Positions 1 to 13,241 of a DNA stretch of 64,000 nt are shown in pieces. Positions within the stretch are counted from its first letter, which is position 1. Every line of letters starts with the position of its first letter. Source of the DNA: Pseudomonas sp. SG20056 (GTDB lineage Bacteria > Pseudomonadota > Gammaproteobacteria > Pseudomonadales > Pseudomonadaceae); the NCBI RefSeq assembly GCF_031764535.1, contig NZ_CP134499.1, positions 1,054,001-1,118,000 of the forward strand, read 5' to 3'. A program made the translations under genes and the position numbers. The notes beneath the pieces were generated by a model. That model was not told the origin of the DNA and searched no databases. It worked only from the letters and a program-made list of their open reading frames with translations.

Positions 1-123
1 GCGCAGAAGATGTACGCCGAACAGCCGCAACCAGGCGCGCAAGCCCAGGATGCTGAACAAGCCAAGGACGCAGGCGACGACGTGGTCGACGCTGAGTTCG
101 AAGAGGTCAAAGACAACAAATAA
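1..123 (+). CDS. dnaK: DnaK (Hsp70), C-terminal end only
   Basis: The window opens inside a reading frame whose last 40 residues end in [16 protein letters not shown], the conserved acidic tail of proteobacterial DnaK. DnaK is the ATP-driven cytoplasmic chaperone that works with DnaJ and GrpE. Only the disordered Gln/Ala-rich linker and the acidic tail are visible; the ATPase and substrate-binding domains lie upstream of the window. The gene directly downstream is dnaJ on the same strand, which is the usual order and supports the call. Confidence 0.93.
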   Translation, partial: AQKMYAEQPQPGAQAQDAEQAKDAGDDVVDAEFEEVKDNK

Positions 124-187
124 ATAGGCGCAAGCTTATGCCGCTCTGGCCGGGCGCGACGCGAGTTGCGTTCGGCATGATCCGCCG

Positions 188-207
188 CGCGGGAGCTTGC
201 TCCCGCG
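188..207. repeat. REP-like hairpin between dnaK and dnaJ
   Basis: CGCGGGAGC and GCTCCCGCG form a near-perfect 9-bp stem around a two-base loop. There is no U-tract, so it is not a classical terminator. Its sequence resembles the short palindromic REP elements common between Pseudomonas genes. It may stabilise or partly terminate the dnaK message ahead of dnaJ. Confidence 0.55.
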
Positions 208-249
208 TTGGCGTGTCTGGAGTAGACGATTTAAAGGTGTTGAAGACTT

Positions 250-1377
250 ATGGCTAAACGCGATTTTTACGAGGTGCTCGGTGTCGAGCGCGGTGCCAGC
301 GAAGCGGAGCTGAAAAAAGCCTACCGCCGTCTGGCCATGAAGTATCACCCCGACCGTAACCCGGACGATAAAGCCGCCGAAGAGAAGTTCAAAGAAGCCA
401 ACGAGGCTTATGAAGTGCTCTCCGATGCGGCCAAGCGTTCGGCTTACGATCAGTACGGTCATGCCGGTGTCGACCCGCAAATGGGTGGCGGCGGTGGCGG
501 CCCGGGCGGGGCGAACTTCTCCGATATCTTCGGTGATGTATTCAGCGATTTCTTCGGTGGCGGTGGTCGTGGTGGTCAACGTGGCGGTGCACAGCGCGGC
601 AGTGACTTGCGCTACACCCTGGAGCTGGACCTGGAAGAAGCGGTGCGTGGCACTACGGTGACCATTCGCGTACCGACGCTGGTCAATTGCAAGCCTTGCG
701 ATGGCTCAGGCGCGAAGAAGGGCACCACGCCGGTGACCTGTACCACCTGTGGCGGTATTGGTCAGGTGCGCATGCAACAAGGCTTCTTCTCGGTGCAGCA
801 GACCTGCCCGCGCTGCCATGGCAGCGGCAAGATGATCACTGACCCGTGCGGTTCTTGCCACGGCCATGGCCGGGTGGAAGAGCACAAAACCCTGTCGGTG
901 AAAGTGCCGGCTGGCGTCGATACCGGCGACCGCATTCGTCTATCTGGCGAAGGCGAGGCGGGTGCCATGGGTGGCCCAGCGGGCGACCTGTACGTGGTGG
1001 TGAATGTGCGTGAGCACGCGATCTTCCAGCGCGACGGCAAGCACCTGTACTGCGAAGTACCGATCAGCTTTGCCGATGCGGCCCTGGGCGGTGAGTTGGA
1101 AGTGCCGACCCTGGATGGTCGGGTCAAGCTGAAGATCCCGGAAGGCACGCAGACCGGCAAGATGTTCCGCCTGCGTGGCAAGGGTGTTGCCCCAGTGCGT
1201 GGCGGCGGTGCAGGGGACCTGATGTGCAAGGTGGCGGTGGAAACCCCGGTCAACCTGGACAAGCGTCAGCGCGAACTGCTCGACGAGTTCCGCAAAACCC
1301 TGGAAGGCGACAGCTCGCATTCGCCGAAGGCCAATGGCTGGTTCGAAGGTGTTAAGCGCTTCTTTGGCGACCTGTAA
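250..1377 (+). CDS. dnaJ: Chaperone DnaJ (Hsp40)
   Basis: Full-length 375-residue DnaJ, the co-chaperone that delivers substrates to DnaK and stimulates its ATPase. The N-terminal J domain carries the HPD motif ([11 protein letters not shown], about residues 31-41). A Gly/Phe-rich linker follows (about 75-115). The zinc-binding region has four CxxCxGxG modules ([32 protein letters not shown]), all intact. The C-terminal substrate-binding domain is complete. It lies 126 bp downstream of dnaK on the same strand, so co-transcription is likely. Confidence 0.98.
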   Translation: MAKRDFYEVLGVERGASEAELKKAYRRLAMKYHPDRNPDDKAAEEKFKEANEAYEVLSDAAKRSAYDQYGHAGVDPQMGGGGGGPGGANFSDIFGDVFSDFFGGGGRGGQRGGAQRGSDLRYTLELDLEEAVRGTTVTIRVPTLVNCKPCDGSGAKKGTTPVTCTTCGGIGQVRMQQGFFSVQQTCPRCHGSGKMITDPCGSCHGHGRVEEHKTLSVKVPAGVDTGDRIRLSGEGEAGAMGGPAGDLYVVVNVREHAIFQRDGKHLYCEVPISFADAALGGELEVPTLDGRVKLKIPEGTQTGKMFRLRGKGVAPVRGGGAGDLMCKVAVETPVNLDKRQRELLDEFRKTLEGDSSHSPKANGWFEGVKRFFGDL

Positions 1378-1406
1378 ATCCCGCTGACAGGCTGCGCGGT
1401 CGCTAA

Positions 1407-2252
<846 letters not shown>

Positions 2253-2338
2253 GGCATTCTGTCGCAGGAATGTGTTTTACCTGGGTCTGAGTCGCAACTG
2301 GCGGTGGACCCAAAAGGCAGTTTCCTGTAAGCTTTCTG

Positions 2339-2358
2339 CTTTAGTGTGTCCACTAAAG
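2339..2358 (+). other. Perfect inverted repeat in the carA leader
   Basis: CTTTAGTG, TGTC, CACTAAAG: an 8-bp perfect stem with a four-base loop, 21 bp ahead of the stronger hairpin at 2379-2419. It has no U-tract. It could be an operator or the first hairpin of a leader transcript; the sequence alone does not decide. Confidence 0.45.
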
Positions 2359-2367
2359 TTGCGCAGA

Positions 2368-2469
2368 ATGAATCAGATAAAAAAGCGGGGTGACGGTCGA
2401 TACGTCATCCCGCTTTTTTACAATCTGCGTTTGCTTCACGTTTTGATTTCCGGAGGTTTTCTTGAGTAA
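2368..2469 (+). CDS. Possible 33-codon leader ORF overlapping the carA start
   Basis: An ATG at 2368 opens a 33-residue frame ([12 protein letters not shown], then a hydrophobic stretch ending GGFLE). Its stop (2467-2469) lies just inside carA, so it overlaps the carA TTG start at 2462. The frame runs straight through the terminator hairpin at 2379-2419. Early codons include two Lys, two Arg and a Tyr. The upstream Shine-Dalgarno sequence is weak. The arrangement would suit translation-dependent attenuation of carAB, whose products feed both arginine and pyrimidines. This is inference; the frame may be chance. Confidence 0.35.
   Translation: MNQIKKRGDGRYVIPLFYNLRLLHVLISGGFLE
2379..2419 (+). 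terminator. Intrinsic terminator or attenuator before carA
   Basis: AAAAAAGCGGGGTGACG at 2379-2395 pairs with CGTCATCCCGCTTTTTT at 2403-2419 with a single G-U pair and a seven-base loop. This is a textbook intrinsic terminator with a run of six T. It ends 42 bp before the carA start, so it either ends dapB transcription or acts as a conditional attenuator in the carA leader. Confidence 0.8.
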
Positions 2470-3610
2470 GCCAGCCCTTAAACCTGCCATTTTGGCTCTT
2501 GCTGATGGCAGTATTTTTCGCGGCGAGGCCATCGGTGCCGATGGCCAAACTATTGGAGAGGTGGTTTTTAACACCGCCATGACCGGCTATCAGGAAATCC
2601 TTACCGATCCTTCCTATGCCCAGCAGATTGTCACCCTGACCTATCCGCACATCGGCAATACCGGCACCACGCCGGAAGACGCCGAGTCCAACCGCGTATG
2701 GGCCGCTGGCCTGATTATCCGTGACCTGCCGCTGACCTCCAGTAACTGGCGCAACAAGCAGCCGCTGGATGAATACCTCAAGGAAAACGGCACCGTCGCC
2801 ATCGCTGGTATCGACACCCGTCGCCTGACCCGCATTCTGCGTGAGAAAGGCTCGCAGAATGGCTGCATTTTGGCCGGCGATGACGCCACTGAAGAAAAAG
2901 CCCTGGAATTGGCGCGTAGCTTCCCTGGCCTGAAAGGCATGGATTTGGCCAAGGTGGTCAGCTGCACCGAACGTTACGAGTGGCGCTCCAGTGTGTGGAA
3001 CCTGAAAGACGATAGTCATCTGCAAATCCCGGCCAGCGAGCTGCCATACCATGTTGTGGCCTACGACTATGGCGTCAAGCTGAACATCCTGCGCATGCTG
3101 GTTGAGCGAGGTTGCCGTGTGACCGTCGTGCCGGCGCAGACGCCTGCTGGCGATGTGCTGGCACTCAATCCCGATGGCGTGTTCCTGTCCAACGGCCCAG
3201 GCGATCCCGAGCCTTGCGATTACGCGATTCAGGCGATCAAAGATGTGCTGGAAACCGATATCCCGGTATTCGGCATCTGCCTCGGTCACCAGCTTTTGGC
3301 CCTGGCTTCCGGCGCCAAGACCCTGAAAATGGGCCATGGCCACCACGGTGCCAACCATCCGGTGCAGGACCTGAAAACCGGCGTGGTGATGATCACCAGC
3401 CAGAACCACGGTTTTGCCGTGGATGAAAGCAGCCTGCCAAGCAACGTGCGCGCCATTCACAAGTCGTTGTTCGACGGTTCCCTGCAGGGGATCGAACGGA
3501 CCGATAAGGACGCCTTCAGCTTCCAGGGTCACCCCGAAGCGAGCCCCGGCCCAGCCGATGTGGCGCCGCTGTTCGACCGTTTTATCGAAGCCATGGCCAA
3601 GCGCCGTTAA
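2462..3610 (+). CDS. carA: Carbamoyl-phosphate synthase, small subunit
   Basis: CarA is the glutaminase subunit that feeds ammonia to CarB for carbamoyl phosphate, used by pyrimidine and arginine synthesis. The 382-residue protein has the N-terminal CPSase domain and a class I glutamine amidotransferase domain with nucleophile Cys273 (GICLGHQ) and His357/Glu359 (GHPEASPGP). Translation most likely starts at the TTG at 2462, because GGAGG at 2452-2456 is ideally spaced and no nearby ATG gives the conserved N-terminus. carB follows after 36 bp. Confidence 0.97.
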   Translation: MSKPALKPAILALADGSIFRGEAIGADGQTIGEVVFNTAMTGYQEILTDPSYAQQIVTLTYPHIGNTGTTPEDAESNRVWAAGLIIRDLPLTSSNWRNKQPLDEYLKENGTVAIAGIDTRRLTRILREKGSQNGCILAGDDATEEKALELARSFPGLKGMDLAKVVSCTERYEWRSSVWNLKDDSHLQIPASELPYHVVAYDYGVKLNILRMLVERGCRVTVVPAQTPAGDVLALNPDGVFLSNGPGDPEPCDYAIQAIKDVLETDIPVFGICLGHQLLALASGAKTLKMGHGHHGANHPVQDLKTGVVMITSQNHGFAVDESSLPSNVRAIHKSLFDGSLQGIERTDKDAFSFQGHPEASPGPADVAPLFDRFIEAMAKRR

Positions 3611-3646
3611 GCCAGCCGACTGACCCAAGGATTCGAGAGAGAGAAC

Positions 3647-6600
3647 ATGCCAAAGCGTACAGACATTAAAAGTATCCTGATCCTCGGCGCTGGCCCGATT
3701 GTTATCGGCCAGGCCTGCGAGTTCGACTATTCCGGTGCCCAGGCGTGTAAAGCGCTGAAAGAAGAGGGTTACCGCGTCATCCTGGTCAACTCCAACCCGG
3801 CCACTATCATGACCGACCCGGCCATGGCGGACGCCACCTACATCGAGCCGATCAAGTGGGCCACTGTGGCCAAGATCATCGAGAAGGAGCGCCCTGATGC
3901 GCTGCTGCCGACCATGGGTGGCCAGACCGCGCTGAACTGCGCCCTGGACCTGGAAAAGCACGGCATCTTGGAAAAATTCGGTGTCGAGATGATTGGTGCC
4001 AACGCCGACACCATCGACAAGGCCGAAGACCGTTCGCGCTTCGACAAAGCGATGAAAGACATCGGCCTGGCCTGCCCGGTTTCCGGCATCGCGCACAACA
4101 TGGAAGAAGCTTACGGTGTGCTGGAGAAGGTTGGCTTCCCGTGCATTATCCGTCCGTCCTTCACTATGGGTGGCACCGGCGGTGGTATCGCCTACAACCG
4201 TGAAGAGTTCGAAGAAATCTGCGCCCGCGGCCTGGATCTGTCGCCGACCAGCGAACTGCTGATCGACGAGTCGCTGATCGGCTGGAAGGAATACGAGATG
4301 GAGGTGGTCCGCGACAAGAAGGACAACTGCATCATCGTCTGCGCCATCGAAAACTTCGATCCAATGGGCGTGCACACCGGTGACTCCATCACTGTGGCCC
4401 CGGCGCAAACCCTGACCGACAAGGAATACCAGATTCTGCGTAACGCCTCGCTGGCGGTACTGCGCGAGATCGGCGTGGAAACCGGTGGCTCCAACGTGCA
4501 GTTCGGCATTTGCCCGAACACCGGCCGTATGGTCGTGATCGAGATGAACCCGCGCGTATCGCGTTCCTCGGCGCTGGCCTCCAAGGCCACCGGTTTCCCG
4601 ATCGCCAAGATCGCCGCCAAACTGGCTGTGGGTTACACCCTCGACGAGCTGCAGAACGACATCACCGGTGGGCGTACCCCGGCTTCGTTCGAGCCGGCCA
4701 TCGACTATGTTGTGACCAAGATCCCGCGTTTTGCTTTCGAGAAATTCCCGAAAGCCGACGCCCGCCTGACCACGCAGATGAAATCGGTCGGCGAAGTCAT
4801 GGCCATCGGTCGTACTTTCCAGGAGTCCCTGCAGAAAGCCCTGCGAGGCCTGGAAGTGGGCGTCTCAGGCTTTGATGAAAAGCTCGATCTGGCTGACCCG
4901 GAAGCAGAAAGCACTCTGCGCCGTGAGCTGACTGTGCCAAGCGCTGACCGTATCTGGTACATCGCTGATGCCTTCCGCGCTGGCAAGACGGTTGCGGAAA
5001 TCTTCGAGCTGACCAATATCGATGAATGGTTCCTGGTGCAGATCGAGGATCTGATCAAGGACGAAGAGCGCATCAAGACACTGGCGCTGTCGAGCATTGA
5101 TCGTGACTCGATGTACAAGCTCAAGCGCAAAGGCTTCTCCGACATCCGTCTGGCCAAGCTGCTGGGCGTGACCGAGAAGACCCTGCGCAGTCAGCGCCAC
5201 AAGTTGAAAGTGCTGCCGGTGTACAAGCGGGTCGATACCTGCGCTGCCGAGTTCGCCACCGACACCGCCTACATGTATTCGACCTACGAGGAAGAGTGCG
5301 AGGCCAATCCGTCGACCCGCGACAAGATCATGATCTTGGGCGGTGGCCCTAACCGTATCGGCCAGGGCATTGAGTTCGACTACTGCTGCGTACACGCCGC
5401 GCTGGCGCTGCGCGAAGACGGTTACGAGACCATCATGGTCAACTGCAACCCGGAGACCGTTTCCACTGACTATGACACCTCGGACCGCCTGTACTTTGAG
5501 CCAGTAACACTGGAAGACGTACTGGAAATCGTCCGCGTTGAGCAGCCTAAAGGCGTGATCGTCCAGTACGGCGGGCAAACCCCGCTGAAGATCTGTCGTG
5601 CTCTGGAAGAGGCCGGCGTGCCGATCATCGGTACCAGCCCTGACGCCATCGACCGCGCTGAAGATCGCGAACGCTTCCAGCAGATGGTTCAGCGTCTTGG
5701 TCTGCGTCAGCCGGCCAACGCCACGGCACGCAGCGAAGACGAAGCCCTGGCTCACTCCAAAACCATCGGTTATCCGCTGGTAGTGCGTCCATCCTACGTG
5801 CTGGGCGGTCGGGCGATGGAAATCGTCTACCAGGAAGACGAGCTCAAGCGCTACATGCGTGAAGCGGTAAAAGTCTCCAATGACAGCCCGGTGCTGCTCG
5901 ACCATTTCCTCAACTGCGCCATTGAAGTCGACGTGGATGCGGTGTGCGACGGTGAAACCGTGGTGATTGGCGCGATCATGCAGCACATTGAGCAGGCGGG
6001 CGTGCACTCCGGTGACTCAGCCTGTTCGCTGCCGCCGTACTCGCTGCCGATGCACATCCAGGACGAGATCCGTGAGCAGGTCAAGAAAATGGCCCTGGAG
6101 CTCAATGTGGTTGGCCTGATGAACGTGCAGATGGCCGTGCAGGGCGAGGACATCTTCGTCATTGAAGTGAACCCGCGCGCGTCGCGTACCGTGCCGTTCG
6201 TCTCCAAGTGTGTTGGTGTTTCTCTGGCCAAGGTGGCTGCCCGTGTCATGGCTGGTAAATCCTTGGCTGAGGCCGGTTACAACGCCGAGATCATTCCGCC
6301 GTATTTCAGCGTCAAGGAAGCGGTATTCCCGTTCGCCAAGTTCCCTGGCGTCGATCCGATCCTCGGTCCAGAGATGAAGTCCACTGGTGAAGTGATGGGC
6401 GTTGGCGATACCTTCGGCGAGGCTTTTGCCAAGGCGCAGATGGGTGCCAGCGAAGTGTTGCCGAACGCAGGCGTGGCTTTTATCAGTGTGCGTGATGACG
6501 ATAAGCCGTTGGTGGCTGGCGTTGCGCGCGATCTGATCGGGCTGGGCTTTGAAGTGGTGGCGACCGCCGGTACTGCCAAACTGATCGAGGCGGCTGGTTT

Positions 6601-6868
6601 GCCAGTGCGTCGCGTGAACAAGGTGACCGAGGGTCGTCCGCACGTGGTCGACATGATCAAGAATGATGAAGTCACCCTGATCATCAACACCACTGAAGGC
6701 CGTCAGTCCATTGCGGACTCCTACTCTATTCGTCGTAACGCTCTGCAGCACAAGATCTACTGCACCACCACCATTGCGGCGGGTCAGGCGATCTGTGAAG
6801 CGCTGAAGTTTGGTCCCGAGAAGACCGTGCGCCGGCTGCAGGATCTGCATGCAGGAATCAAGGCATGA
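3647..6868 (+). CDS. carB: Carbamoyl-phosphate synthase, large subunit
   Basis: CarB (1073 residues) makes carbamoyl phosphate from bicarbonate, ammonia and two ATP. Two homologous ATP-grasp halves are visible (about 1-400 and 550-935), separated by the oligomerisation domain. A C-terminal MGS-like allosteric domain (about 936-1073) binds effectors such as UMP and ornithine. P. aeruginosa has an extra gene between carA and carB; here the 36-bp gap has room only for a ribosome-binding region. The stop overlaps the greA start as ATGA, indicating translational coupling. Confidence 0.98.
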   Translation: MPKRTDIKSILILGAGPIVIGQACEFDYSGAQACKALKEEGYRVILVNSNPATIMTDPAMADATYIEPIKWATVAKIIEKERPDALLPTMGGQTALNCALDLEKHGILEKFGVEMIGANADTIDKAEDRSRFDKAMKDIGLACPVSGIAHNMEEAYGVLEKVGFPCIIRPSFTMGGTGGGIAYNREEFEEICARGLDLSPTSELLIDESLIGWKEYEMEVVRDKKDNCIIVCAIENFDPMGVHTGDSITVAPAQTLTDKEYQILRNASLAVLREIGVETGGSNVQFGICPNTGRMVVIEMNPRVSRSSALASKATGFPIAKIAAKLAVGYTLDELQNDITGGRTPASFEPAIDYVVTKIPRFAFEKFPKADARLTTQMKSVGEVMAIGRTFQESLQKALRGLEVGVSGFDEKLDLADPEAESTLRRELTVPSADRIWYIADAFRAGKTVAEIFELTNIDEWFLVQIEDLIKDEERIKTLALSSIDRDSMYKLKRKGFSDIRLAKLLGVTEKTLRSQRHKLKVLPVYKRVDTCAAEFATDTAYMYSTYEEECEANPSTRDKIMILGGGPNRIGQGIEFDYCCVHAALALREDGYETIMVNCNPETVSTDYDTSDRLYFEPVTLEDVLEIVRVEQPKGVIVQYGGQTPLKICRALEEAGVPIIGTSPDAIDRAEDRERFQQMVQRLGLRQPANATARSEDEALAHSKTIGYPLVVRPSYVLGGRAMEIVYQEDELKRYMREAVKVSNDSPVLLDHFLNCAIEVDVDAVCDGETVVIGAIMQHIEQAGVHSGDSACSLPPYSLPMHIQDEIREQVKKMALELNVVGLMNVQMAVQGEDIFVIEVNPRASRTVPFVSKCVGVSLAKVAARVMAGKSLAEAGYNAEIIPPYFSVKEAVFPFAKFPGVDPILGPEMKSTGEVMGVGDTFGEAFAKAQMGASEVLPNAGVAFISVRDDDKPLVAGVARDLIGLGFEVVATAGTAKLIEAAGLPVRRVNKVTEGRPHVVDMIKNDEVTLIINTTEGRQSIADSYSIRRNALQHKIYCTTTIAAGQAICEALKFGPEKTVRRLQDLHAGIKA

Positions 6869-7341
6869 CCAAATACCCGATGACCGTCCAGGGCGCTCGC
6901 GCTCTGGAAGAAGAGCTGGCGCATTTGACCAAGGTGGTGCGTCCCAAGCTCAGCCAGGATATCGGTACCGCGCGCGAGCTCGGTGACCTCAAGGAAAACG
7001 CCGAATACCACGCTGCGCGCGAGCAGCAGGGCATGGTTGAGGCGCGTATCCGCGATATCGAAGGCCGTCTGCAGAATTCGGTGATCATTGATGTCACCAG
7101 CATCGAACACACCGGTAAGGTGATTTTCGGTACCACCGTGGAAATCGCCAACTGCGAGACTGATGAAAGCGTGGTCTATCAGATCGTTGGTGAAGACGAA
7201 GCTGACATCAAGCAGCGCAAGATTTCCGTCGGCTCACCTATCGCGCGCGCCTTGATCGGTAAGAGCGAGGGTGATGTGGTGGTGGTGCAGACGCCGAGCG
7301 GTGCGCTTGAGTATGAGATCGTCGAGGTTCGCCATCTCTAA
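6865..7341 (+). CDS. greA: Transcription elongation factor GreA
   Basis: GreA binds RNA polymerase through the secondary channel and stimulates cleavage of backtracked RNA. The 158-residue protein has the N-terminal coiled coil (about 1-75, with the [15 protein letters not shown] tip region) and the C-terminal FKBP-like domain (ending [13 protein letters not shown]). It overlaps carB by four bases (ATGA). A carA-orf-carB-greA operon has been described in P. aeruginosa; this is the same operon without the intervening orf. Confidence 0.97.
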   Translation: MTKYPMTVQGARALEEELAHLTKVVRPKLSQDIGTARELGDLKENAEYHAAREQQGMVEARIRDIEGRLQNSVIIDVTSIEHTGKVIFGTTVEIANCETDESVVYQIVGEDEADIKQRKISVGSPIARALIGKSEGDVVVVQTPSGALEYEIVEVRHL

Positions 7342-7348
7342 GCCGGGC

Positions 7349-7759
7349 GTGCGTGATGCCGGTGCAATCAGCTGGCTGCTGGCTCAGACGCTTTGGGTTG
7401 GCGGCCTCTGGTTGCTGCATTTCCTGCTGTTACCGGCGATTGCCAAGATCGGCCTGGCCTCGTTGCTGGTCGAGGAAATCGGCAATACCCTGCGGTCACT
7501 ACTGGTTGGCCTGGCGGTGGTTTGCGCCGGGTTGCAGGTGCTGGTGCTGATTCGTGCCGAGCGCCTGGCAAGCCTGTTGCGTGATACCCGCGGGCAATTG
7601 CTATTGGTCGTAGTGGCGATGGCGGGCAGTTACTTTGCTGCGCGCCAACTGCTGCCAGAGGCTGAACTGTGGCTGATGTTCAGTTATCTGGTGATGGCAT
7701 TTTGTGGGTTGTTATTGGTCTTGCAGCCCGTGCCGCAAAAGCTCAGGCATAGGCTCTAG
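7349..7759 (+). CDS. Small integral membrane protein, unknown function
   Basis: About 136 residues with four hydrophobic segments (WLLAQTLWVGGLWLLHFLLLP, then near residues 40-60, 75-95 and 105-125), so an inner-membrane protein. A protein of this type follows greA in other pseudomonads. The start is uncertain: GTG at 7349 lies seven bases after the greA stop, and an in-frame ATG at 7313 would overlap greA by 29 bases. Neither has a strong Shine-Dalgarno sequence, so expression may depend on coupling to greA. No function can be assigned. Confidence 0.7.
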   Translation: MRDAGAISWLLAQTLWVGGLWLLHFLLLPAIAKIGLASLLVEEIGNTLRSLLVGLAVVCAGLQVLVLIRAERLASLLRDTRGQLLLVVVAMAGSYFAARQLLPEAELWLMFSYLVMAFCGLLLVLQPVPQKLRHRL

Positions 7760-7786
7760 GCAGTAAGATTGGGCGGGACAGGTAGT

Positions 7787-7812
7787 TGCAAAGGCGCTGA
7801 CCGCGCCTTGCA
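7787..7812. terminator. Hairpin between convergent genes
   Basis: TGCAAAGGCGC and GCGCCTTGCA pair across a five-base loop with one bulged A. It lies between the plus-strand membrane protein gene and the minus-strand yhbY gene, so it probably ends transcription from either side. The U-tract is poor. Confidence 0.55.
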
Positions 7813-7824
7813 GCGGCCGACTAA

Positions 7825-8136
7825 TCAACCGTGATTGCGATGAACGTTGGACAGATTCTTGTTCACTTTCGGGTTCTTGCGGTAGATCAGCGCCATTTTG
7901 CCAATCACCTGAACCAGTTCAGCTTTGCCGGCTTTGCACAGTTCATTGATGGCCGCGAGGCGGTCTTCGCGCTCAGTGATGCGTAATTGCACTTTAATCA
8001 GTTCATGATCGCCCAGTGCGCGTTCCAGTTCAGTCAGCACACCTTCGGTCAGACCGTTGTCAGCCACGATCAATACAGGCTTCAAATGGTGACCGATAGA
8101 TTTGAATTGTTTCTTCTGCTCTTGAGTGAGCGGCAT
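7825..8136 (-). CDS. yhbY: Ribosome-assembly RNA-binding protein YhbY (CRM domain)
   Basis: A 103-residue protein of the YhbY/CRM family, which binds pre-50S particles. The single CRM domain is complete, with the conserved segments KSIGHHLKPVLIVADNGLT and ELVQVIGKMALIYRKNPKVN (GxxG-type loop in QVIGKMA). It is transcribed away from rlmE, another 50S maturation gene, from a shared 102-bp intergenic region; the same divergent pair is known in enterobacteria and P. aeruginosa. Confidence 0.94.
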   Translation of the reverse strand: MPLTQEQKKQFKSIGHHLKPVLIVADNGLTEGVLTELERALGDHELIKVQLRITEREDRLAAINELCKAGKAELVQVIGKMALIYRKNPKVNKNLSNVHRNHG

Positions 8137-8238
8137 AATCTGATTCCTGCATTTAATCTGGTAAAAAACGGCGGTTAGTTTACCCGAGCGCCTTCGGGGC
8201 CGCCCAGATATTCATGCGTTGCACATTCGAGGTATTGC

Positions 8239-8862
8239 GTGGCCCGTTCCAAGACCAGTCAAGGTTGGCTGAAAGAGCATTTCAACGACCCCTACGTCAA
8301 AATGGCGCAGAAGGATGGCTATCGTTCGCGCGCCAGCTACAAGCTGCTGGAGATTCAGGAGAAGGATCGCATCCTGCGGCCTGGTATCACTGTAGTTGAT
8401 CTGGGCGCTGCGCCGGGCGGTTGGTCGCAGGTCACCAGTCGGGTGATCGGTGACAAGGGGCGGTTGATCGCTTCAGATATCCTGGAGATGGACAGCATCC
8501 CCGACGTTACCTTTGTCAAAGGTGACTTTACTGACGATGAGGTGTTCGCGCAGATTCTTGAAGCCATCGGTGATCATCCTGTAGACCTTGTGATTTCCGA
8601 TATGGCCCCCAATATGAGTGGGGTAAGGGAGTCAGATCAGCCGCGGGCGATGTATCTGTGCGAACTGGCGTTGGATTTGTCGACTCGGGTATTGCGACCG
8701 GGTGGTGATTTTCTGATCAAAATCTTCCAGGGTGAAGGTTTCGATCTGTATCACAAGCAGGTGCGTCAGTTATTCGACAAGGTGCAGATGCGCAAGCCGC
8801 TGTCCTCGCGTGATCGCTCCCGCGAGCAATATCTGCTGGCACGAGGCTTTCGCGGCCTCTGA
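8239..8862 (+). CDS. rlmE: 23S rRNA U2552 2'-O-methyltransferase RlmE (FtsJ/RrmJ)
   Basis: RlmE methylates the 2'-O of U2552 in the 50S A-loop late in assembly, using SAM. The 207-residue protein shows the SAM-binding motif [13 protein letters not shown] and the catalytic tetrad in context: Lys35 ([10 protein letters not shown]), Asp in [11 protein letters not shown], Lys in LIKIFQGEG and Glu in [11 protein letters not shown]. Translation starts at GTG 8239, with GAGG at 8229-8232. ftsH follows after 172 bp, the conserved ftsJ-ftsH pair. Confidence 0.96.
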   Translation: MARSKTSQGWLKEHFNDPYVKMAQKDGYRSRASYKLLEIQEKDRILRPGITVVDLGAAPGGWSQVTSRVIGDKGRLIASDILEMDSIPDVTFVKGDFTDDEVFAQILEAIGDHPVDLVISDMAPNMSGVRESDQPRAMYLCELALDLSTRVLRPGGDFLIKIFQGEGFDLYHKQVRQLFDKVQMRKPLSSRDRSREQYLLARGFRGL

Positions 8863-9034
8863 CGGCGTCAGGATTTGCAGCGAATTGTGGTGGGGCTTTG
8901 CGGTCTCACAACAAATAAAGGGTTACAGACGGCGCCTGCCAGGTGTGGGCGTTGTGTAGTAAGTTAGATCGGTACATAACTGGTCGTCATGCGAAGTGCG
9001 CTTCGACACGGGGCCTGCTTCAGAGGGTAGCTAA

Positions 9035-10960
<1,926 letters not shown>

Positions 10961-10968
10961 GGTTTTCC

Positions 10969-11820
10969 ATGTCTGTTGCACCAACCTTCGACCGGCTGCC
11001 CTGTGGCAGCCGGTTTCTTGATTTAAGCCGTCCGCAAGTGATGGGCATCCTCAACGTCACTCCCGACTCCTTCTCCGATGGTGGGCGCTACGGTCAGCGT
11101 GATGCGGCTTTGCGCCATGCTGAGGCGATGCTGCAGGCGGGGGCGACACTGATTGATGTCGGTGGGGAGTCGACGCGTCCTGGTGCTCGCGCGGTTTCTC
11201 CGTTTGAGGAGTTGGAGCGAGTTGCGCCTGTCGTCGAGGCTATTGCGCGCGAGCTGGATGTGATTATTTCGGTGGACACCTCAACGCCAGCAGTCATTCG
11301 CGAAGCGGCGCGGCTGGGTGCTGGGTTGATCAATGACGTGCGCTCACTGCAGCGTGATGGTGCGCTGGATGCGGCAGCGGACAGTGGTTTGCCGGTATGC
11401 CTGATGCATATGCGCGGCGAGCCCACCACTATGCAGCAGAACCCTCAATACCCTGATGTCGTCGCAGAAGTGCGCGAGTTTCTGCTTGAACGGCTGGCTG
11501 CCTGTTCGGCAGCTGGGATTGGCGCTGAGCGCGTCATCCTTGATCCGGGTTTTGGTTTTGCGAAAACCCTTGAGCACAATCTTTCGCTGTTCAAGCATTT
11601 GCAGGCGCTGCATGAGTTGGGTCGACCTCTACTGGTCGGGGTTTCGCGCAAGAGTATGATCGGCAAGGTGCTGGGGCATGAAGTGGGCGAGCGCCTCTAT
11701 GGCAGTCTGGCCTTGGCTGCGTTGGCGCTGAGCAAAGGTGCGCACATTCTGCGAGTGCACGATGTGGCGCAAACGGTTGATGTAGTACGGATGATTGCTG
11801 CGGTTGAAGCGGCCGAATAA
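10969..11820 (+). CDS. folP: Dihydropteroate synthase
   Basis: FolP condenses 6-hydroxymethyl-dihydropterin pyrophosphate with p-aminobenzoate in folate synthesis; it is the sulfonamide target. The 283-residue TIM-barrel protein has both pterin-binding signatures, MGILNVTPDSFSDGG and DVGGESTRPGA, and the C-terminal RVHDVAQTVD motif. It begins eight bases after the ftsH stop and is followed by glmM after 18 bases, so the three form one operon as in other gammaproteobacteria. Confidence 0.97.
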   Translation: MSVAPTFDRLPCGSRFLDLSRPQVMGILNVTPDSFSDGGRYGQRDAALRHAEAMLQAGATLIDVGGESTRPGARAVSPFEELERVAPVVEAIARELDVIISVDTSTPAVIREAARLGAGLINDVRSLQRDGALDAAADSGLPVCLMHMRGEPTTMQQNPQYPDVVAEVREFLLERLAACSAAGIGAERVILDPGFGFAKTLEHNLSLFKHLQALHELGRPLLVGVSRKSMIGKVLGHEVGERLYGSLALAALALSKGAHILRVHDVAQTVDVVRMIAAVEAAE

Positions 11821-11838
11821 GTTAGAAGGAATTGTGGG

Positions 11839-13176
11839 ATGGGTAGAAAATATTTTGGTACTGACGGTATTCGTGGACGTGTCGGTGACTTCCCTATTAC
11901 CCCGGAATTCATGCTCAAGCTTGGCTGGGCGGCCGGGATGGCGTTTCGCAAGCAGGGCAAGTGCCGCATTCTGATCGGCAAGGACACGCGCATTTCCGGT
12001 TATATGTTCGAGTCTGCCCTAGAGGCTGGTTTGTCCGCCGCCGGCGCAGATGTAATGTTGCTCGGCCCGATGCCGACGCCAGCAATCGCCTACCTGACTC
12101 GTACCTTCCATGCCGAGGCTGGCATCGTTATCAGTGCCTCGCATAACCCCCATCACGACAACGGTATCAAGTTCTTCTCCGGGCAGGGCACCAAGCTGCC
12201 GGACGAAATCGAGTTGATGATCGAAGAGCTGTTAGATCAGCCGATGACCGTGGTCGAGTCCGAGCAGCTGGGCAAGGTCTCGCGAATCAACGATGCCGCT
12301 GGGCGCTATATCGAATTCTGTAAGAGTAGTGTGCCGAGCAGTACCGACTTTGCTGGGCTGAAGATCGTTGTCGATTGCGCCCATGGTGCGGCGTACAAGG
12401 TTGCACCTAGCGTATTCCGCGAGCTGGGCGCACAGGTTACGGTGCTTTCAGCGCAGCCCAATGGCTTGAATATCAATGACAACTGCGGTTCGACCCATGT
12501 CGAGGCGTTGCAGGCTGAAGTATTGGCGCAGCAGGCTGATCTGGGTATTGCCTTTGATGGTGATGCGGATCGGGTGTTGATGGTTGATCACTCCGGCGCC
12601 GTGGTTGATGGCGATGAGTTGCTGTTTATCATCGCGCGTGATCTGCTGGAGCGCGGCAAGCTGCAGGGTGGGGTGGTTGGCACGCTGATGAGTAACCTCG
12701 GGCTGGAGCTGGCGCTGGCCGATCTGGGTATTCCGTTTGTGCGTGCCAAGGTTGGTGATCGTTATGTGATTGCCGAGTTGCTGTCGCGCAACTGGCAGTT
12801 GGGTGGGGAAAACTCCGGTCATCTGGTGTGTTTCCAGCACACCACGACTGGTGATGCAATTATCGCTGCGCTGCAGGTGTTGATGGCGCTCAAGCGTCGT
12901 GAGCAAACCCTGGGCGAGGCCCGGCTCGGGATGCAGAAGTGTCCGCAGGTGTTGGTGAACGTTCGCTTTGCTGGCGGTGTTGACCCGCTGGAACACCCTG
13001 CTGTGCAGCAGGCCAGTGCGCGGGTGACCGAGCAGATGGCCGGTCGTGGGCGGGTGCTGCTGCGCAAATCCGGCACCGAGCCGTTGGTGCGGGTTATGGT
13101 TGAAGGTGATGACGAAGGCCAGGTGCGCGGCTATGCCGATGAATTAGCTAAAGTTGTTGCTGATGTATGTGCTTGA
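11839..13176 (+). CDS. glmM: Phosphoglucosamine mutase
   Basis: GlmM converts glucosamine-6-phosphate to glucosamine-1-phosphate for UDP-GlcNAc, and so for peptidoglycan and LPS. The 445-residue alpha-D-phosphohexomutase has the active-site serine loop [12 protein letters not shown], the Mg-binding loop AFDGDADR and the phosphate-binding loop [12 protein letters not shown]. It follows folP closely and has an SD-like AGAAGGAA just upstream. Confidence 0.97.
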   Translation: MGRKYFGTDGIRGRVGDFPITPEFMLKLGWAAGMAFRKQGKCRILIGKDTRISGYMFESALEAGLSAAGADVMLLGPMPTPAIAYLTRTFHAEAGIVISASHNPHHDNGIKFFSGQGTKLPDEIELMIEELLDQPMTVVESEQLGKVSRINDAAGRYIEFCKSSVPSSTDFAGLKIVVDCAHGAAYKVAPSVFRELGAQVTVLSAQPNGLNINDNCGSTHVEALQAEVLAQQADLGIAFDGDADRVLMVDHSGAVVDGDELLFIIARDLLERGKLQGGVVGTLMSNLGLELALADLGIPFVRAKVGDRYVIAELLSRNWQLGGENSGHLVCFQHTTTGDAIIAALQVLMALKRREQTLGEARLGMQKCPQVLVNVRFAGGVDPLEHPAVQQASARVTEQMAGRGRVLLRKSGTEPLVRVMVEGDDEGQVRGYADELAKVVADVCA

Positions 13177-13241
13177 TTCGGCTTGCCAGTCGGGTAGCTG
13201 TTGGGTAACATCTGCGCCCTCTTTGACCGACGAGGTAAAGC

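Noticed and set aside
2253..2461. A specific sigma-70 promoter for carA
   Set aside because: Several weak -35/-10 combinations exist but none stands out enough to report.
2405..4408. A 667-codon minus-strand frame opposite carA and carB
   Set aside because: It lies opposite conserved carAB and is explained by codon bias.
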